The position numbers and the translations under genes are program-made. Positions 7,888-15,972 of a DNA stretch of 36,256 nucleotides are shown piece by piece. How positions within the stretch are numbered: position 1 is the stretch's first letter; the number at the start of each line of letters is the position of its first letter. This DNA is from Pseudonocardia sp. N23 (GTDB lineage Bacteria > Actinomycetota > Actinomycetes > Mycobacteriales > Pseudonocardiaceae). Under the pieces are notes generated by a model. The model was given only the letters and a program-made list of their open reading frames with translations. It did not search any database and was not told the DNA's origin. The stretch covers positions 229,775 to 266,030 of the forward strand of contig NZ_BEGX01000057.1 of the NCBI RefSeq assembly GCF_002583555.1, read 5' to 3'.

Positions 7888-8621
7888 TGGCGACGGCCCT
7901 GCGGACACCTCCGGAGCGCCCCCGCCTCGCCGGGCGCACGCTGCGGCGACGGCTGGGCCTGTTCTCGGTGATCGCGATCTTGGCAGCGTCGAACGTCGTC
8001 AGCAACCGGCTGTGGCCCGAGGCCTACATCCCGTGGAACGTCGGGGTCGCCGTGCTGCTGGTCGGCGTGGCCCTGTGCTGTGGCGTGACCTGGGCGGATC
8101 TCGGGCTGTCGCGGGCAACGCTGCGCCGCGGGCTCGGCATCGGCGCGATCGCGCTCGTGGGTGTCGCCGCGTTGTTCCTGATCGCGCTCGCCGTCCCCGC
8201 CACCCGGGAGGCGTTCGACGACACCCGCGCCGCCGGCACGCTGGGCGCGGCGCTGTTCGCGGCGCTGGTGCGCATCCCGATCGGGACGGCGTTGCTGGAG
8301 GAGACCGCGTTCCGCGGGGTGCTCCCCGCGCTCGTCGGCGGGTCGTGGTGGCGACGGACGCTGGTGTCGTCGGGGCTGTTCGGGCTGTGGCACGTGCTGC
8401 CGTCGATGGGGATGGCGAGCGCGAACGCTGCCGTCGCCTCCTCGGTCGGCGGGTGGGGCACGGTCGCGACGTCGGCGCTCGCGGTCGTGGCGACCGCCGC
8501 CGCCGGTGTCCTGCTGTGCGTGTGGCGACGCTGGGGCGGGCACCTGGTCACCCCGATCCTCGCCCACGTCGCCACCAACTCCCTGGGTGTGCTGATCGCC
8601 TGGTGGTTCGTCAGCCACTGA
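7887..8621 (+). CDS. CPBP-family intramembrane metalloprotease
   Basis: This 244-residue membrane protein of the CPBP (Abi, CAAX protease/bacteriocin-processing) family has about seven predicted helices. The metal-site motifs are intact: EEXXXR as E138, E139 and R143 (LLEETAFRGVLPALVG), His169 in SSGLFGLWHVLPS and His227 in PILAHVATNSLG. Family members cleave within or near membranes, or act in bacteriocin self-immunity; the substrate here is unknown. The ATG at 7887 is preceded by GGGACGG about 5-7 nt upstream and overlaps the stop of a possible short leader frame. It is divergent from the acyltransferase, and the next gene downstream is the histidine kinase. An association with envelope homeostasis is inferred only from these neighbours. 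Confidence 0.85.
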   Translation: MATALRTPPERPRLAGRTLRRRLGLFSVIAILAASNVVSNRLWPEAYIPWNVGVAVLLVGVALCCGVTWADLGLSRATLRRGLGIGAIALVGVAALFLIALAVPATREAFDDTRAAGTLGAALFAALVRIPIGTALLEETAFRGVLPALVGGSWWRRTLVSSGLFGLWHVLPSMGMASANAAVASSVGGWGTVATSALAVVATAAAGVLLCVWRRWGGHLVTPILAHVATNSLGVLIAWWFVSH

Positions 8622-8647
8622 CCCGTGTGAGGGGATTGACGTGCGAC

Positions 8648-8664
8648 CGGGGGTTGTCCCCCCG
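8648..8664 (+). terminator. hairpin after CPBP protease gene
   Basis: CGGGGG (8648-8653) pairs with CCCCCG (8659-8664) around a 5-nt loop, 27 bp beyond the CPBP stop. There is no T-tract. It probably separates the protease from the histidine kinase operon. Confidence 0.4.
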
Positions 8665-8671
8665 TCGGCAT

Positions 8672-8716
8672 CGGGCACCTTCCGGATGGTGCCCGCGCCC
8701 GGCCGGTCCCTAGGTT
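8672..8716 (+). promoter_or_regulatory. candidate promoter with operator-like palindrome for kinase operon
   Basis: A TAGGTT -10-like hexamer (8711-8716) lies 6 nt before the kinase ATG (8723), and no Shine-Dalgarno sequence is seen, so the mRNA is likely leaderless. A perfect 8+8 inverted repeat, CGGGCACC (8672-8679) and GGTGCCCG (8688-8695), lies where the -35 should be (8688-8693 with a 17-nt spacer). This fits an activator or autoregulatory site, perhaps for the operon's own response regulator. That link is inference. Confidence 0.45.
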
Positions 8717-8722
8717 CGTCCC

Positions 8723-10027
8723 ATGTCCACGGCTGTCACTCCCCCCGGGACCGCGGTCGGCGGCAGGCCCTCCCCGGCCGACCCGCTGCGCGCGTTCACC
8801 TCCCCGGCCACCTGGCTCGGGGCGGCGCACCTGCTGCTCGACGTCCTCTTCGGCATCGCAACGTGTTTCCTCGTGCTGACCGGCGTGTTCTGGTCGGTCG
8901 TGCTGCTGCCGTTCGCGCTGGCCGGGGTGCCGGTGTGGATGCTCACCGCCTGGGTGAGCACCGGCCTCGGCGCGGTCGAGCGGTTCCGCTACCGGCTGCT
9001 CCTCGGCGTCGACATCGAGGCCCAGCCCATGCCACCCGCGCAGCGTCACCCGCTGCGCTACGCGGGCGTGCTGCTGCGCGACCCCGGGATCCAGCGGCGG
9101 CTGGCCCACCAGGTGCTGGCCGCACCGCTGGGGATGCTGACGTCCGGCATCGTCTACGGGCTGCTGGCGGTCGGGTCGACGCTGCTGGTGCTGCCCGTCG
9201 CGGTCCTGCTCTCCGGGAACACCGACGCCCACCTGTTCTGGATCCCGCTCGGCTCCGGGACCGCGCGCGGGCTGCTCGCCGGGCTCGGCCTCGTCCTGCT
9301 GCTGGTCACCCCCGCAGTCGTGCGGGGGCTGGTGGCCGTGGACGTCGCCGTCGCCCGGGCGCTGCTCGGGCCCGTTCCCGGCGCGCTCGCCGCCCGCGTC
9401 GGCGAGCTCGAACGCAGCCGGGCTCGCGTCGTCGACTCCGTGGAAGCCGAGCGCCGCCGCATCGAACGCGACCTCCACGACGGCACCCAGCAGAGCCTCG
9501 TGTCGCTGGCCATGACGCTGGGCCGGGCCAAGGCCCGCTACCGCACCGAACCCGACGGCATCGGCGACCTGCTCGACGACGCCCACCGTCAGGCCAAGGA
9601 CGCCGTCGTCGAGCTGCGCGGGCTGATCCGCGGGCTGCACCCGCCCGTGCTGTCCGACCGCGGCCTCGACGCCGCGCTGCCCGCGCTGGCCTCCCGCTGC
9701 CCCGTCCCCGTCGACCTCGTCGTCGACGTCCCCGTCCGGCCACCGCTCGCCGTCGAGTCCATCGGCTACTTCGTGGTGTCCGAGGCGCTCACCAACGTCG
9801 CCAAGCACTCCGGCGCCTCCCGGGCCGGCGTCGTCGTCACCGAGTCCGACCGGACACTGTGGATCACCGTGACCGACAACGGCCGCGGCGGGGCCGATGC
9901 GGCGCTGGGCACCGGGCTGCGCGGTCTCGCCGACCGCGTGTCCGGCGTGGACGGCCAGCTGTCGGTCGACTCGCCCGTGGGCGGCCCGACGGTGCTGACG
10001 GTGGAGCTGCCGTGCCGGCCACGGTGA
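8723..10027 (+). CDS. NarL-family sensor histidine kinase
   Basis: This 434-residue membrane sensor kinase has about four hydrophobic segments between residues 25 and 215, matching the 'putative sensor' domain found before HisKA_3 kinases. These have little outside domain, which suggests intramembrane or protein-mediated sensing. The HisKA_3 box ERRRIERDLHDGTQQSLVSL holds the phosphoacceptor His252. The HATPase_c N-box is EALTNVAKHSGA (about 353-364) and the G1-like box is TDNGRGG (about 385-391). It should autophosphorylate and pass phosphate to the regulator encoded by the next gene, whose GTG overlaps this gene's TGA (GTGA). The pairing with a LuxR-type regulator and a DUF4097 protein resembles envelope-stress modules such as LiaRS-LiaG. 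The sensed signal is not evident. Confidence 0.9.
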   Translation: MSTAVTPPGTAVGGRPSPADPLRAFTSPATWLGAAHLLLDVLFGIATCFLVLTGVFWSVVLLPFALAGVPVWMLTAWVSTGLGAVERFRYRLLLGVDIEAQPMPPAQRHPLRYAGVLLRDPGIQRRLAHQVLAAPLGMLTSGIVYGLLAVGSTLLVLPVAVLLSGNTDAHLFWIPLGSGTARGLLAGLGLVLLLVTPAVVRGLVAVDVAVARALLGPVPGALAARVGELERSRARVVDSVEAERRRIERDLHDGTQQSLVSLAMTLGRAKARYRTEPDGIGDLLDDAHRQAKDAVVELRGLIRGLHPPVLSDRGLDAALPALASRCPVPVDLVVDVPVRPPLAVESIGYFVVSEALTNVAKHSGASRAGVVVTESDRTLWITVTDNGRGGADAALGTGLRGLADRVSGVDGQLSVDSPVGGPTVLTVELPCRPR

Positions 10028-10677
10028 GCCCGCCGCGGGTGGTGATCGCCGAGGACTCCGTGCTGCTGCGCGAAGGCCTGGAACGGCTGCTCGCCGAGGC
10101 CGGGTTCGACGTCGTCGCCGCCGTCGGGGACGCGGAGTCGTTGCTGCGCAAGGTCGGCGACTGCCCTCCCGACATCGTCGTCGCCGACGTCCGGATGCCA
10201 CCCACCCACTCCGACGAGGGCCTGCGCGCCGCTCTGGTCATCCGCACCCGGTGGCCGTCGGTGGCGGTGCTGGTGCTGTCTCAGTACGTCGAGGAGCGCT
10301 ACGCCACCGACCTCCTCGCCGGGGACACCCGCGGCGTCGGCTACCTGCTCAAGGACCGGGTCGCCGACGTCGAGAGCTTCGTCGAGGCGCTGCACCGCGT
10401 CCGCGCCGGCGGCACCGCACTCGATCCCGAGGTCGTCTCCCAGATCCTCACCCGCTCCCGGCGCACCGCGCCGCTCGCGGAGCTCACCCCGCGCGAACGC
10501 GACGTCCTGTCGCTGATGGCCGAGGGTCGCTCCAACAGCGGCATCGCCGAGGCCCTCGTCGTGTCCGACGGCGCCGTCGAGAAGCACGTCAGCGGCATCT
10601 TCACCAAGTTCGCGCTCCCCGCCGCCCCCACCGACCACCGCCGCGTCCTCGCGGTGCTGCGCTACCTGGAGGGCTGA
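10024..10677 (+). CDS. LuxR/NarL-type response regulator
   Basis: This 217-residue regulator has an N-terminal receiver domain (about 5-125) with acidic pair E10/D11, phosphoacceptor Asp55 (DIVVADVRMP) and conserved Lys110 (GYLLKD). A C-terminal LuxR-type helix-turn-helix follows (about 150-215; LTPRERDVLSLMAEGRSNSGIAE). It should bind DNA as a dimer when phosphorylated. The receiver contains the PPTHSDEG insert after the Asp that is common in actinobacterial NarL regulators. The GTG start at 10024 is fixed by the 4-base overlap with the kinase stop, and its stop overlaps the next ATG (TGATG). A likely target is its own promoter region, which carries an 8+8 palindrome (8672-8695). Confidence 0.92.
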   Translation: MSPPRVVIAEDSVLLREGLERLLAEAGFDVVAAVGDAESLLRKVGDCPPDIVVADVRMPPTHSDEGLRAALVIRTRWPSVAVLVLSQYVEERYATDLLAGDTRGVGYLLKDRVADVESFVEALHRVRAGGTALDPEVVSQILTRSRRTAPLAELTPRERDVLSLMAEGRSNSGIAEALVVSDGAVEKHVSGIFTKFALPAAPTDHRRVLAVLRYLEG

Positions 10678-11501
10678 TGTCCGCCCCGACCCCGTCGCTG
10701 TCCGCACCCGAGACCGTGCCCGTGGAAGCGGCGCCGGGGCCTCGCCGGCCCCATCCCGTCCTCGTGACACTCGCCGTCCTCGGCGTGCTCGTCGCCGCGG
10801 CCGCCGGCGTCGCCCAGCTGCTCGGCAACGCCGTGCACTCGACGACGGTCACCGAGGCCACCTACACCCCGGCGTCACCGCACCTGGCGGTCACCACGAA
10901 CTCCGGCGACGTCTCGCTGCTGCCCAGCACCGACGGCGCCGTGCACGTGCGCACCCAGGCCCGGCACGGCCTGAACCGGCCAGACCTCGTCGCCGACGCC
11001 GGGCCCACCGGCCTCGTCCTCGACTCCCACTGCAACGGATTCCTCGCCGACTTCTGCCAGGTCAGCTACACCATCGCGGTCCCGTCCACCCTCTCCGTGA
11101 CCGTCTCCACCGGTGTCGGCGACATCGTCGTCCGCGACCTCGACGGCCGCGTCGACGCCGACACCACGGGTGGCGACGTCCTGCTCACCGGCCTCGGTGG
11201 CGACGTGACCGTCCGCACGATCTCCGGTGACGTCGTCGGGACCGGGCTGCGGTCGGGCTCGGTGCTCGCCGAGTCGACCGTCGGCGACGTCACCGTCGCG
11301 ACCACCACCGCGCCCACCGGGGTGACCGCCCGCAGCACCGTCGGCGACGTCGACGTCGCGGTCCCCGCATCGCGGCCCTACCGTGTCGACACCGGCAACG
11401 GATCGGGGCAGACCCGGATCCTGCTGCCCGTCGACCCGGCCGCCACGGCGACGGTGTCGGCGACATCGGACTCCGGGGACGTCACCGTCCGGCCGGGCTA
11501 G
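10677..11501 (+). CDS. DUF4097-type anchored beta-repeat surface protein
   Basis: This 274-residue protein has a cytoplasmic N-terminus, one membrane helix (about 31-52, PVLVTLAVLGVLVAAAAGVAQ) and an extracytoplasmic domain of repeated short beta strands. The repeating unit is a TxSGDV/STVGDV motif seen about seven times between residues 75 and 272, including TGGDVLLTGLGGDVTVRTISGDV. This is the DUF4097 (adhesin-like) beta-solenoid pattern. LiaG of the Firmicutes Lia system has the same domain, so an accessory role for the adjacent kinase/regulator pair is plausible (inference). The ATG overlaps the regulator stop (TGATG), so the three genes are translationally coupled. The gene is convergent with the methyltransferase, 10 bp away, with no clear hairpin between. 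Confidence 0.8.
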   Translation: MSAPTPSLSAPETVPVEAAPGPRRPHPVLVTLAVLGVLVAAAAGVAQLLGNAVHSTTVTEATYTPASPHLAVTTNSGDVSLLPSTDGAVHVRTQARHGLNRPDLVADAGPTGLVLDSHCNGFLADFCQVSYTIAVPSTLSVTVSTGVGDIVVRDLDGRVDADTTGGDVLLTGLGGDVTVRTISGDVVGTGLRSGSVLAESTVGDVTVATTTAPTGVTARSTVGDVDVAVPASRPYRVDTGNGSGQTRILLPVDPAATATVSATSDSGDVTVRPG

Positions 11502-11511
11502 CGGTCCTCGC

Positions 11512-12270
11512 TCAGACCTGCCAGGTCAGGGTCGCGGCGTGGCGGGGGCGTTCCGGCAGCGCCGCCAGCGCCTCGGCCACCTCACCCACCCGGCCCGCGG
11601 GCAGGCACAGCTTGCGGGTGACCCACTCGGCGTCCTGGCGCGGCGGGGACTCCCGCTCCCAGCGCGCCACGTCGGCCGCGACGCCCAGCTGCGTGAGGAC
11701 CGCGACGGCGTCGTCGGTGCGGGCCGGCTCCGGCCGGCGCAGGCCGTGGAAACGGAGCCACAGCGGATCGAGCCAGGCCATGGGGTGCTCGTCGAACATC
11801 TCGACGACGACCCCCGTGCGGGCCGCGGCCGTCAGCGCCGAGACGAACGGTGACAGGTCGACGACGTTGTGCAGCACGTGGTGCGACACCACCACGTCCG
11901 CCGATCCGGCGGCCTCGGCGACCGCGGGCCAACGACCCTCGACCGTCGTGTACGGGATGCCGCGACGGCGCGCGCCCTCGGCGAACACCTCCAGCATGTC
12001 CGGCTGATGGTCGACACCCGTGACCGCCGTCAGGGCGCCGACCAGCGCGAACGCCGCTGCACCGCCGCCACAGCCCACGTCGAGCACCGTCCCGGACCCG
12101 CCGAGCAGACCCAGCGCCGACACCCGCGACGGGGTGTCGGCCGGCTCGTCGGGGGCGGTGAAGTCCCGCGGATCGTGCACCCACGGGCTCCCCGGTGCCT
12201 GTGCGAGGATCTCCGACGGGATCCCGCGGCCCGACTGCAGGTCGTGCCATCGCCTCGCCGCGTCGGTCAC
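11512..12270 (-). CDS. class I SAM-dependent methyltransferase
   Basis: This 252-residue protein has SAM-binding motif I, VLDVGCGGGAAAFALVG (about 62-78), followed by the acidic TGVDHQP (about 84-90). This is the methyltransf_11/25 type. A later motif, ADVVVSHHVLHNVVDL (about 127-142), fits post-I motif IV. The substrate is unknown. The GTG start at 12270 has no Shine-Dalgarno, but TAGGGT (12277-12282) lies exactly 6 nt upstream, so the mRNA is probably leaderless. The gene is transcribed away from ileS, which ends 181 bp upstream behind a strong hairpin, so it is probably its own transcription unit. Confidence 0.85.
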   Translation of the reverse strand: MTDAARRWHDLQSGRGIPSEILAQAPGSPWVHDPRDFTAPDEPADTPSRVSALGLLGGSGTVLDVGCGGGAAAFALVGALTAVTGVDHQPDMLEVFAEGARRRGIPYTTVEGRWPAVAEAAGSADVVVSHHVLHNVVDLSPFVSALTAAARTGVVVEMFDEHPMAWLDPLWLRFHGLRRPEPARTDDAVAVLTQLGVAADVARWERESPPRQDAEWVTRKLCLPAGRVGEVAEALAALPERPRHAATLTWQV

Positions 12271-12276
12271 GGGTGC

Positions 12277-12282
12277 ACCCTA
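12277..12282 (-). promoter_or_regulatory. TAGGGT -10 box for leaderless methyltransferase mRNA
   Basis: TAGGGT on the minus strand ends 6 nt before the GTG at 12270. The same spacing and a related hexamer are seen before the histidine kinase gene (TAGGTT, 6 nt). No clear -35 box is present. Confidence 0.45.
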
Positions 12283-12337
12283 CGACTCCGCCGGTGCCGC
12301 GTCGCCGCGGTCCGGCATCCGTTCGCGTGCCGCCCCG

Positions 12338-12396
12338 TTCTGCGGGAACGGCGCTGCCTCGTAGTCGGGTTGCGGGACAGTGCCGTTCCTGCAGAA
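12338..12396. terminator. 15-bp stem with 29-nt loop after ileS
   Basis: The arms TTCTGCGGGAACGGC (12338-12352) and GCCGTTCCTGCAGAA (12382-12396) pair over 15 positions with a single G-T. The loop is 12353-12381. The element lies 56 bp beyond the ileS stop. An alternative hairpin can form inside the right half (TGCGGGA with TTCCTGCA). It is probably the ileS terminator. Its length and two-unit symmetry also fit a dispersed extragenic palindrome. Confidence 0.55.
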
Positions 12397-12451
12397 TCCG
12401 GCAGCCCAGCGCAGGGTCCTGACTCTGGGCGCCGTCGGCCGTCGAGTCGCG

Positions 12452-15400
12452 TCAGGCGCGAGCCACGTGCACCGCGACCCGGTGCGAACCCGTGCCGTCC
12501 TGCGCCGCCGCCGCGGTGCCGACGAGCGTCGGCTCCGCCGGCTCGGCGAACACGACCGACGTCGCCAGCACCTCGCCGGCGACGAACGCCTCGTGGACCC
12601 GGACCGCGGCGAGCACCTCGTCGGCGCCGCCGATCGTGAGCACGATCCGGTCGGAGACGTCGAGGCCCGCGTCGCGGCGGGCCTGCTGCACGACGCGCAC
12701 GACGTCGCGGGCGGCGCCCTCCGCCGCGAGGTCGGGCGTCACCGCCGTGTCGAGCACGACGAGCCCGGTGCTACCGGGCAGCGCCGTCGTCTCGGCCGGA
12801 TCGGCCGCCACGAGCCTCTCGGTGAACTCCCCCTCGATCAGGTCGATCCCGCCCGCGGTGACGGTGCCGTCGGGGTTGGCGGTCCACTCCCCCGCCTTGA
12901 CGGCCCTGATCACCTTCTGGGTGTCCCCGCCGAGGCGCGGCCCGCAGGCGCGGGCGTTCACCGCCAGTTCGAACCGGCCGTACGCGGCGACGTCGGTCGT
13001 CAGCGTGACGTCCTTGACGTTCACCTCGTCGCGCAGGATGTCCGCGAACGGGGCGAGCGTCTCCGCATCGGCCGAGGCGACGGTCAACCGGGCCAGCGGC
13101 AGCCGCACCCGCTTGGTCCGGGCCTTGCGCAGCGACGATGCCGACGACGCCACCTGCCGCACCCGGTCCATCGCCGTGACCAGCTCCGCGTCGTGCGGCA
13201 GCTCGTCGCGGGCGGGCCAGTCCGCCAGGTGCACCGAACGGCCGCCGGTCAGGCCCTGCCAGACCCGCTCCATCGCCAGCGGCAGCAGCGGCGCCGCGAT
13301 CCGGGCCGTCACCTCCAGCACGGTGTGCAGCGTGTCGATCGCGTCGGCGTCGCCGTCCCAGAAGCGGTCCCGGGAGCGGCGCACGTACCAGTTGGTGAGC
13401 ACCTCCGCGTGGTCGCGGACCTGCTCGCACGCACCGGCGATGTCGTAGACGTCGAGCGCGTCGGTCACCCCGTCGACCAGCTCCGCCGTCTTGGCCAGCA
13501 CGTACCGGTCGAGGACGTGCGTCGAGTCGGTGCGCGTGACGCCGCGGCGGCCCGCCGCGCCGGCGTAGAGCGACAGGAAGTACCAGGTGTTCCACAGCGG
13601 CAGCAGCGCCTGCCGCACACCCTCGCGGATGCCCTGCTCGGTGACGACGAGGTTGCCGCCGCGCAGGATCGGGCTCGCCATCAGGAACCAGCGCATGGCG
13701 TCGGAGCCGTCGCGCTCGAAGACCTCGTTGACGTCCGGGTAGTTGCGCCGTGACTTCGACATCTTCGTGCCGTCGTCACCCAGCACGATCCCGTGCGCCA
13801 CACAGGAGCTGAACGACGGCCGGTCGAACAGCGCCGTCGCCAGCACGTGCAGCGTGTAGAACCAGCCACGGGTCTGGCCGTTGTACTCGACGATGAAGTC
13901 GCCCGGGTAGTGGTGCTCGAACCAGTCCCGGTTCTCGAACGGGTAGTGCACCTGCGCGTACGGCATCGAGCCCGACTCGAACCAGCAGTCGAGCACCTCC
14001 GGCACCCGGCGCATCGTCGACGCCCCGGTGGGGTCGTCGGGGTTCGGGCGCGTCAGCTCGTCGACGAAAGGCCGGTGCAGGTCGTGGGGGCGCACCCCGA
14101 AGTCACGCTCCAGCTCGTCGAGCGAGCCGTAGACGTCGACACGCGGGTACGCCGGGTCGTCCGACATCCACACCGGGATCGGGCTGCCCCAGTACCGGGT
14201 CCGCGAGATCGACCAGTCGATCGCGTTCTCCAGCCACTTGCCGAACTGGCCGTCCCGCACGTGCGTGGGCACCCACGTGATCTGCTGGTTGAGCTCCACC
14301 ATGCGGTCGCGGAACGCCGTGACCCGCACGAACCACGAGTCGACGGCCCGCTGGATCAGCGGGTTCCCGCACCGCCAGCAGTGCGGGTAGGCGTGGTCGT
14401 AGGTCTCACGGCGCAGCAGCACACCGTTGACGTGGGGCGCGCCGTTCTTCAGGTCGTCGATGATGTGCGGGTTCGCGTCGAAGACCTGCATGCCCTCGTA
14501 CGGCGGCACCGTCGAGTCGAACTTCCCCGCGCCGTCGACCGGCACGACGACCTCGATGCCGGCCGCATCGGTGACGACCTTGTCCTCCTCACCGAACGCG
14601 GGCGCGATGTGCACGACGCCGGTGCCGTCGTCGGTGGTGACATAACCGGCGGCCAGGACCCGGTGGGCGTTCTCCCGGCCGACGAAGAAGTCGAACGGCG
14701 GGACGTAGGAGGTGCCGACGAGCTCGGAGCCGCGCAACGTGCGCAGCACCTCCGGGTCCTCCCCCAGCTCGCGGGCGTAGGCGCCGACCCGGGCCGCCGC
14801 CAGCAGCCACTTCTCGCCGTTCGCGGCGACGAGCGCGTAGTCGACGTCCGGGTTCACCGCCATCGCCAGGTTCGACGGCAGCGTCCACGGCGTCGTCGTC
14901 CAGATCAGGGCGAGCGCCCCGTCGAGGTCGGTGCCGGGCGCGGTCAGCCGCAGCCCCACGGTGACGGCCGGGTCCTGCCGGTCCCGGTAGGCGTCGTCCA
15001 TCTTGGTCTCCGACGCCGACAGCGGGGTGCCGTCGTGCCAGCAGTACCAGAGGACGCGGAAGCCCTGGTAGACCAATCCCTTGTCGTACAAGGTCTTGAA
15101 GGCCCACATGACGCTTTCCATGTAGTCCAGGTCGAGCGTCTTGTAGTCGTGGTCGAAGTCGACCCACCGCGCCTGGCGGGTGACGTAGGCGCGCCACTCG
15201 TCGGTGTAGCGCAGCACCGACTCCTTGCAGGCCGCGTTGAACTCGGCGACGCCCATCGCGTCGATCTCCGACTTCCCCTTCAGCCCCAGCTGGCGCTCCG
15301 CCTCGGTCTCGGCGGGCAGGCCGTGGGTGTCCCAGCCGAACCGGCGCTCGACGTGCTTGCCGCGCATGGTCTGGTAGCGCGGGACGACGTCCTTGACGTA

Positions 15401-15628
15401 GCCGGTGAGCAGGTGGCCGTAGTGCGGCAGGCCGTTGGCGAAGGGCGGGCCGTCGTAGAAGACGAACTCGTTGCCGCCGTCATCGCCCGCCGGCCGGGCC
15501 GCGACCGACGCGCGGAACGTGTCGTCGGCCGCCCAGAAGTCGAGCACGTCGCGCTCGAGCGCGGGGAACGACGGGTGCGCGGGCACGGCGGGATACCCGC
15601 TGTCGTGGTGGTCGTGCTGCTCGGCCAT
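12452..15628 (-). CDS. ileS: isoleucyl-tRNA synthetase, class II (HYGH) type
   Basis: This 1058-residue enzyme charges tRNA-Ile with isoleucine. The class I HIGH motif appears as HYGH (residues 69-72 in [16 protein letters not shown]), and KMSKS is exact at 622-626. The CP1 editing domain lies between them (about 200-420), with the [13 protein letters not shown] segment at about 233-245. The anticodon-binding domain starts near 690. HYGH and the length mark the eukaryote-like/type 2 clade common in actinobacteria, which is known for low mupirocin sensitivity, in contrast to type 1 enzymes of about 930-940 residues. The ATG has GAGGAG about 11 nt upstream. A T-box leader precedes the gene, so it should be induced when tRNA-Ile is uncharged. 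Confidence 0.98.
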   Translation of the reverse strand: MAEQHDHHDSGYPAVPAHPSFPALERDVLDFWAADDTFRASVAARPAGDDGGNEFVFYDGPPFANGLPHYGHLLTGYVKDVVPRYQTMRGKHVERRFGWDTHGLPAETEAERQLGLKGKSEIDAMGVAEFNAACKESVLRYTDEWRAYVTRQARWVDFDHDYKTLDLDYMESVMWAFKTLYDKGLVYQGFRVLWYCWHDGTPLSASETKMDDAYRDRQDPAVTVGLRLTAPGTDLDGALALIWTTTPWTLPSNLAMAVNPDVDYALVAANGEKWLLAAARVGAYARELGEDPEVLRTLRGSELVGTSYVPPFDFFVGRENAHRVLAAGYVTTDDGTGVVHIAPAFGEEDKVVTDAAGIEVVVPVDGAGKFDSTVPPYEGMQVFDANPHIIDDLKNGAPHVNGVLLRRETYDHAYPHCWRCGNPLIQRAVDSWFVRVTAFRDRMVELNQQITWVPTHVRDGQFGKWLENAIDWSISRTRYWGSPIPVWMSDDPAYPRVDVYGSLDELERDFGVRPHDLHRPFVDELTRPNPDDPTGASTMRRVPEVLDCWFESGSMPYAQVHYPFENRDWFEHHYPGDFIVEYNGQTRGWFYTLHVLATALFDRPSFSSCVAHGIVLGDDGTKMSKSRRNYPDVNEVFERDGSDAMRWFLMASPILRGGNLVVTEQGIREGVRQALLPLWNTWYFLSLYAGAAGRRGVTRTDSTHVLDRYVLAKTAELVDGVTDALDVYDIAGACEQVRDHAEVLTNWYVRRSRDRFWDGDADAIDTLHTVLEVTARIAAPLLPLAMERVWQGLTGGRSVHLADWPARDELPHDAELVTAMDRVRQVASSASSLRKARTKRVRLPLARLTVASADAETLAPFADILRDEVNVKDVTLTTDVAAYGRFELAVNARACGPRLGGDTQKVIRAVKAGEWTANPDGTVTAGGIDLIEGEFTERLVAADPAETTALPGSTGLVVLDTAVTPDLAAEGAARDVVRVVQQARRDAGLDVSDRIVLTIGGADEVLAAVRVHEAFVAGEVLATSVVFAEPAEPTLVGTAAAAQDGTGSHRVAVHVARA

Positions 15629-15639
15629 GGCGGTGGCGC

Positions 15640-15900
15640 TCCTCGTGCGGCGGTGGGACTGCCTGCACGGGGACGACGGCCCGGCATCGGGCGCCGCGGT
15701 ACCACCCCGCTTGCCGCGTGCCCGCCGGAAACCGGCGGCCGCGTGGCCTCTCGTTCGACGGCTGTGACGGGCCGCACCCGCCCGGTTCTACTCCGGGCCC
15801 CTGCTCGCAGAGATCGCGAGCGAACCCGTTTCTTCCGGAGGCTCCCCGGTGATGGCCGGATCGACGCCATTGGTCCTACACGTGCTGGTCGTGCGTGTAC
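15640..15900 (-). ncRNA. ultrashort T-box riboswitch (Ile) controlling ileS
   Basis: On the minus strand the conserved T-box core CGGGGTGGTACCGCGG lies at 15695-15710, matching the GGGTGGNACCGCG consensus that pairs with the tRNA 3' end. Upstream, Stem I is short: an ATC (Ile) specifier at 15859-15861 is followed by a CCGG/CCGG mini-hairpin and a GGAGCC element, as in actinobacterial ileS leaders. Stem III is a 7-bp hairpin (CCGCCGG with CCGGCGG, 15722-15738). No run of T follows the core, and the ileS Shine-Dalgarno lies about 50 nt downstream, so regulation is probably at translation: uncharged tRNA-Ile would free the ribosome site. This is known for mycobacterial ileS and inferred here. 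It explains most of the 344-bp gap 15629-15972. Confidence 0.9.
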
Positions 15901-15904
15901 GGCC

Positions 15905-15910
15905 AGGGTA
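15905..15910 (-). promoter_or_regulatory. candidate -10 box for the T-box/ileS transcript
   Basis: TACCCT on the minus strand fits TAnnnT. It would start transcription near 15898, just before the T-box Stem I. No convincing -35 is found 17-18 nt upstream. Confidence 0.3.
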
Positions 15911-15932
15911 GCGCGCGGGCGCCACCCGCTTG

Positions 15933-15956
15933 CGCGCGCCCCGGCCGGGGCGCGCG
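15933..15956. terminator. 24-nt perfect palindrome after the membrane/Cys-His gene
   Basis: CGCGCGCCCCGG (15933-15944) is followed directly by its reverse complement (15945-15956). It starts 17 bp beyond the stop of the upstream gene and before the ileS leader, so it probably ends that transcript. There is no T-tract. Confidence 0.5.
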
Positions 15957-15972
15957 GAGGTGGGACGCTCGG

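Noticed and set aside
8024..10201. Minus-strand open frame of 725 codons
   Set aside because: It lies opposite the CPBP and kinase genes, which have intact catalytic motifs; the frame has shadow composition.
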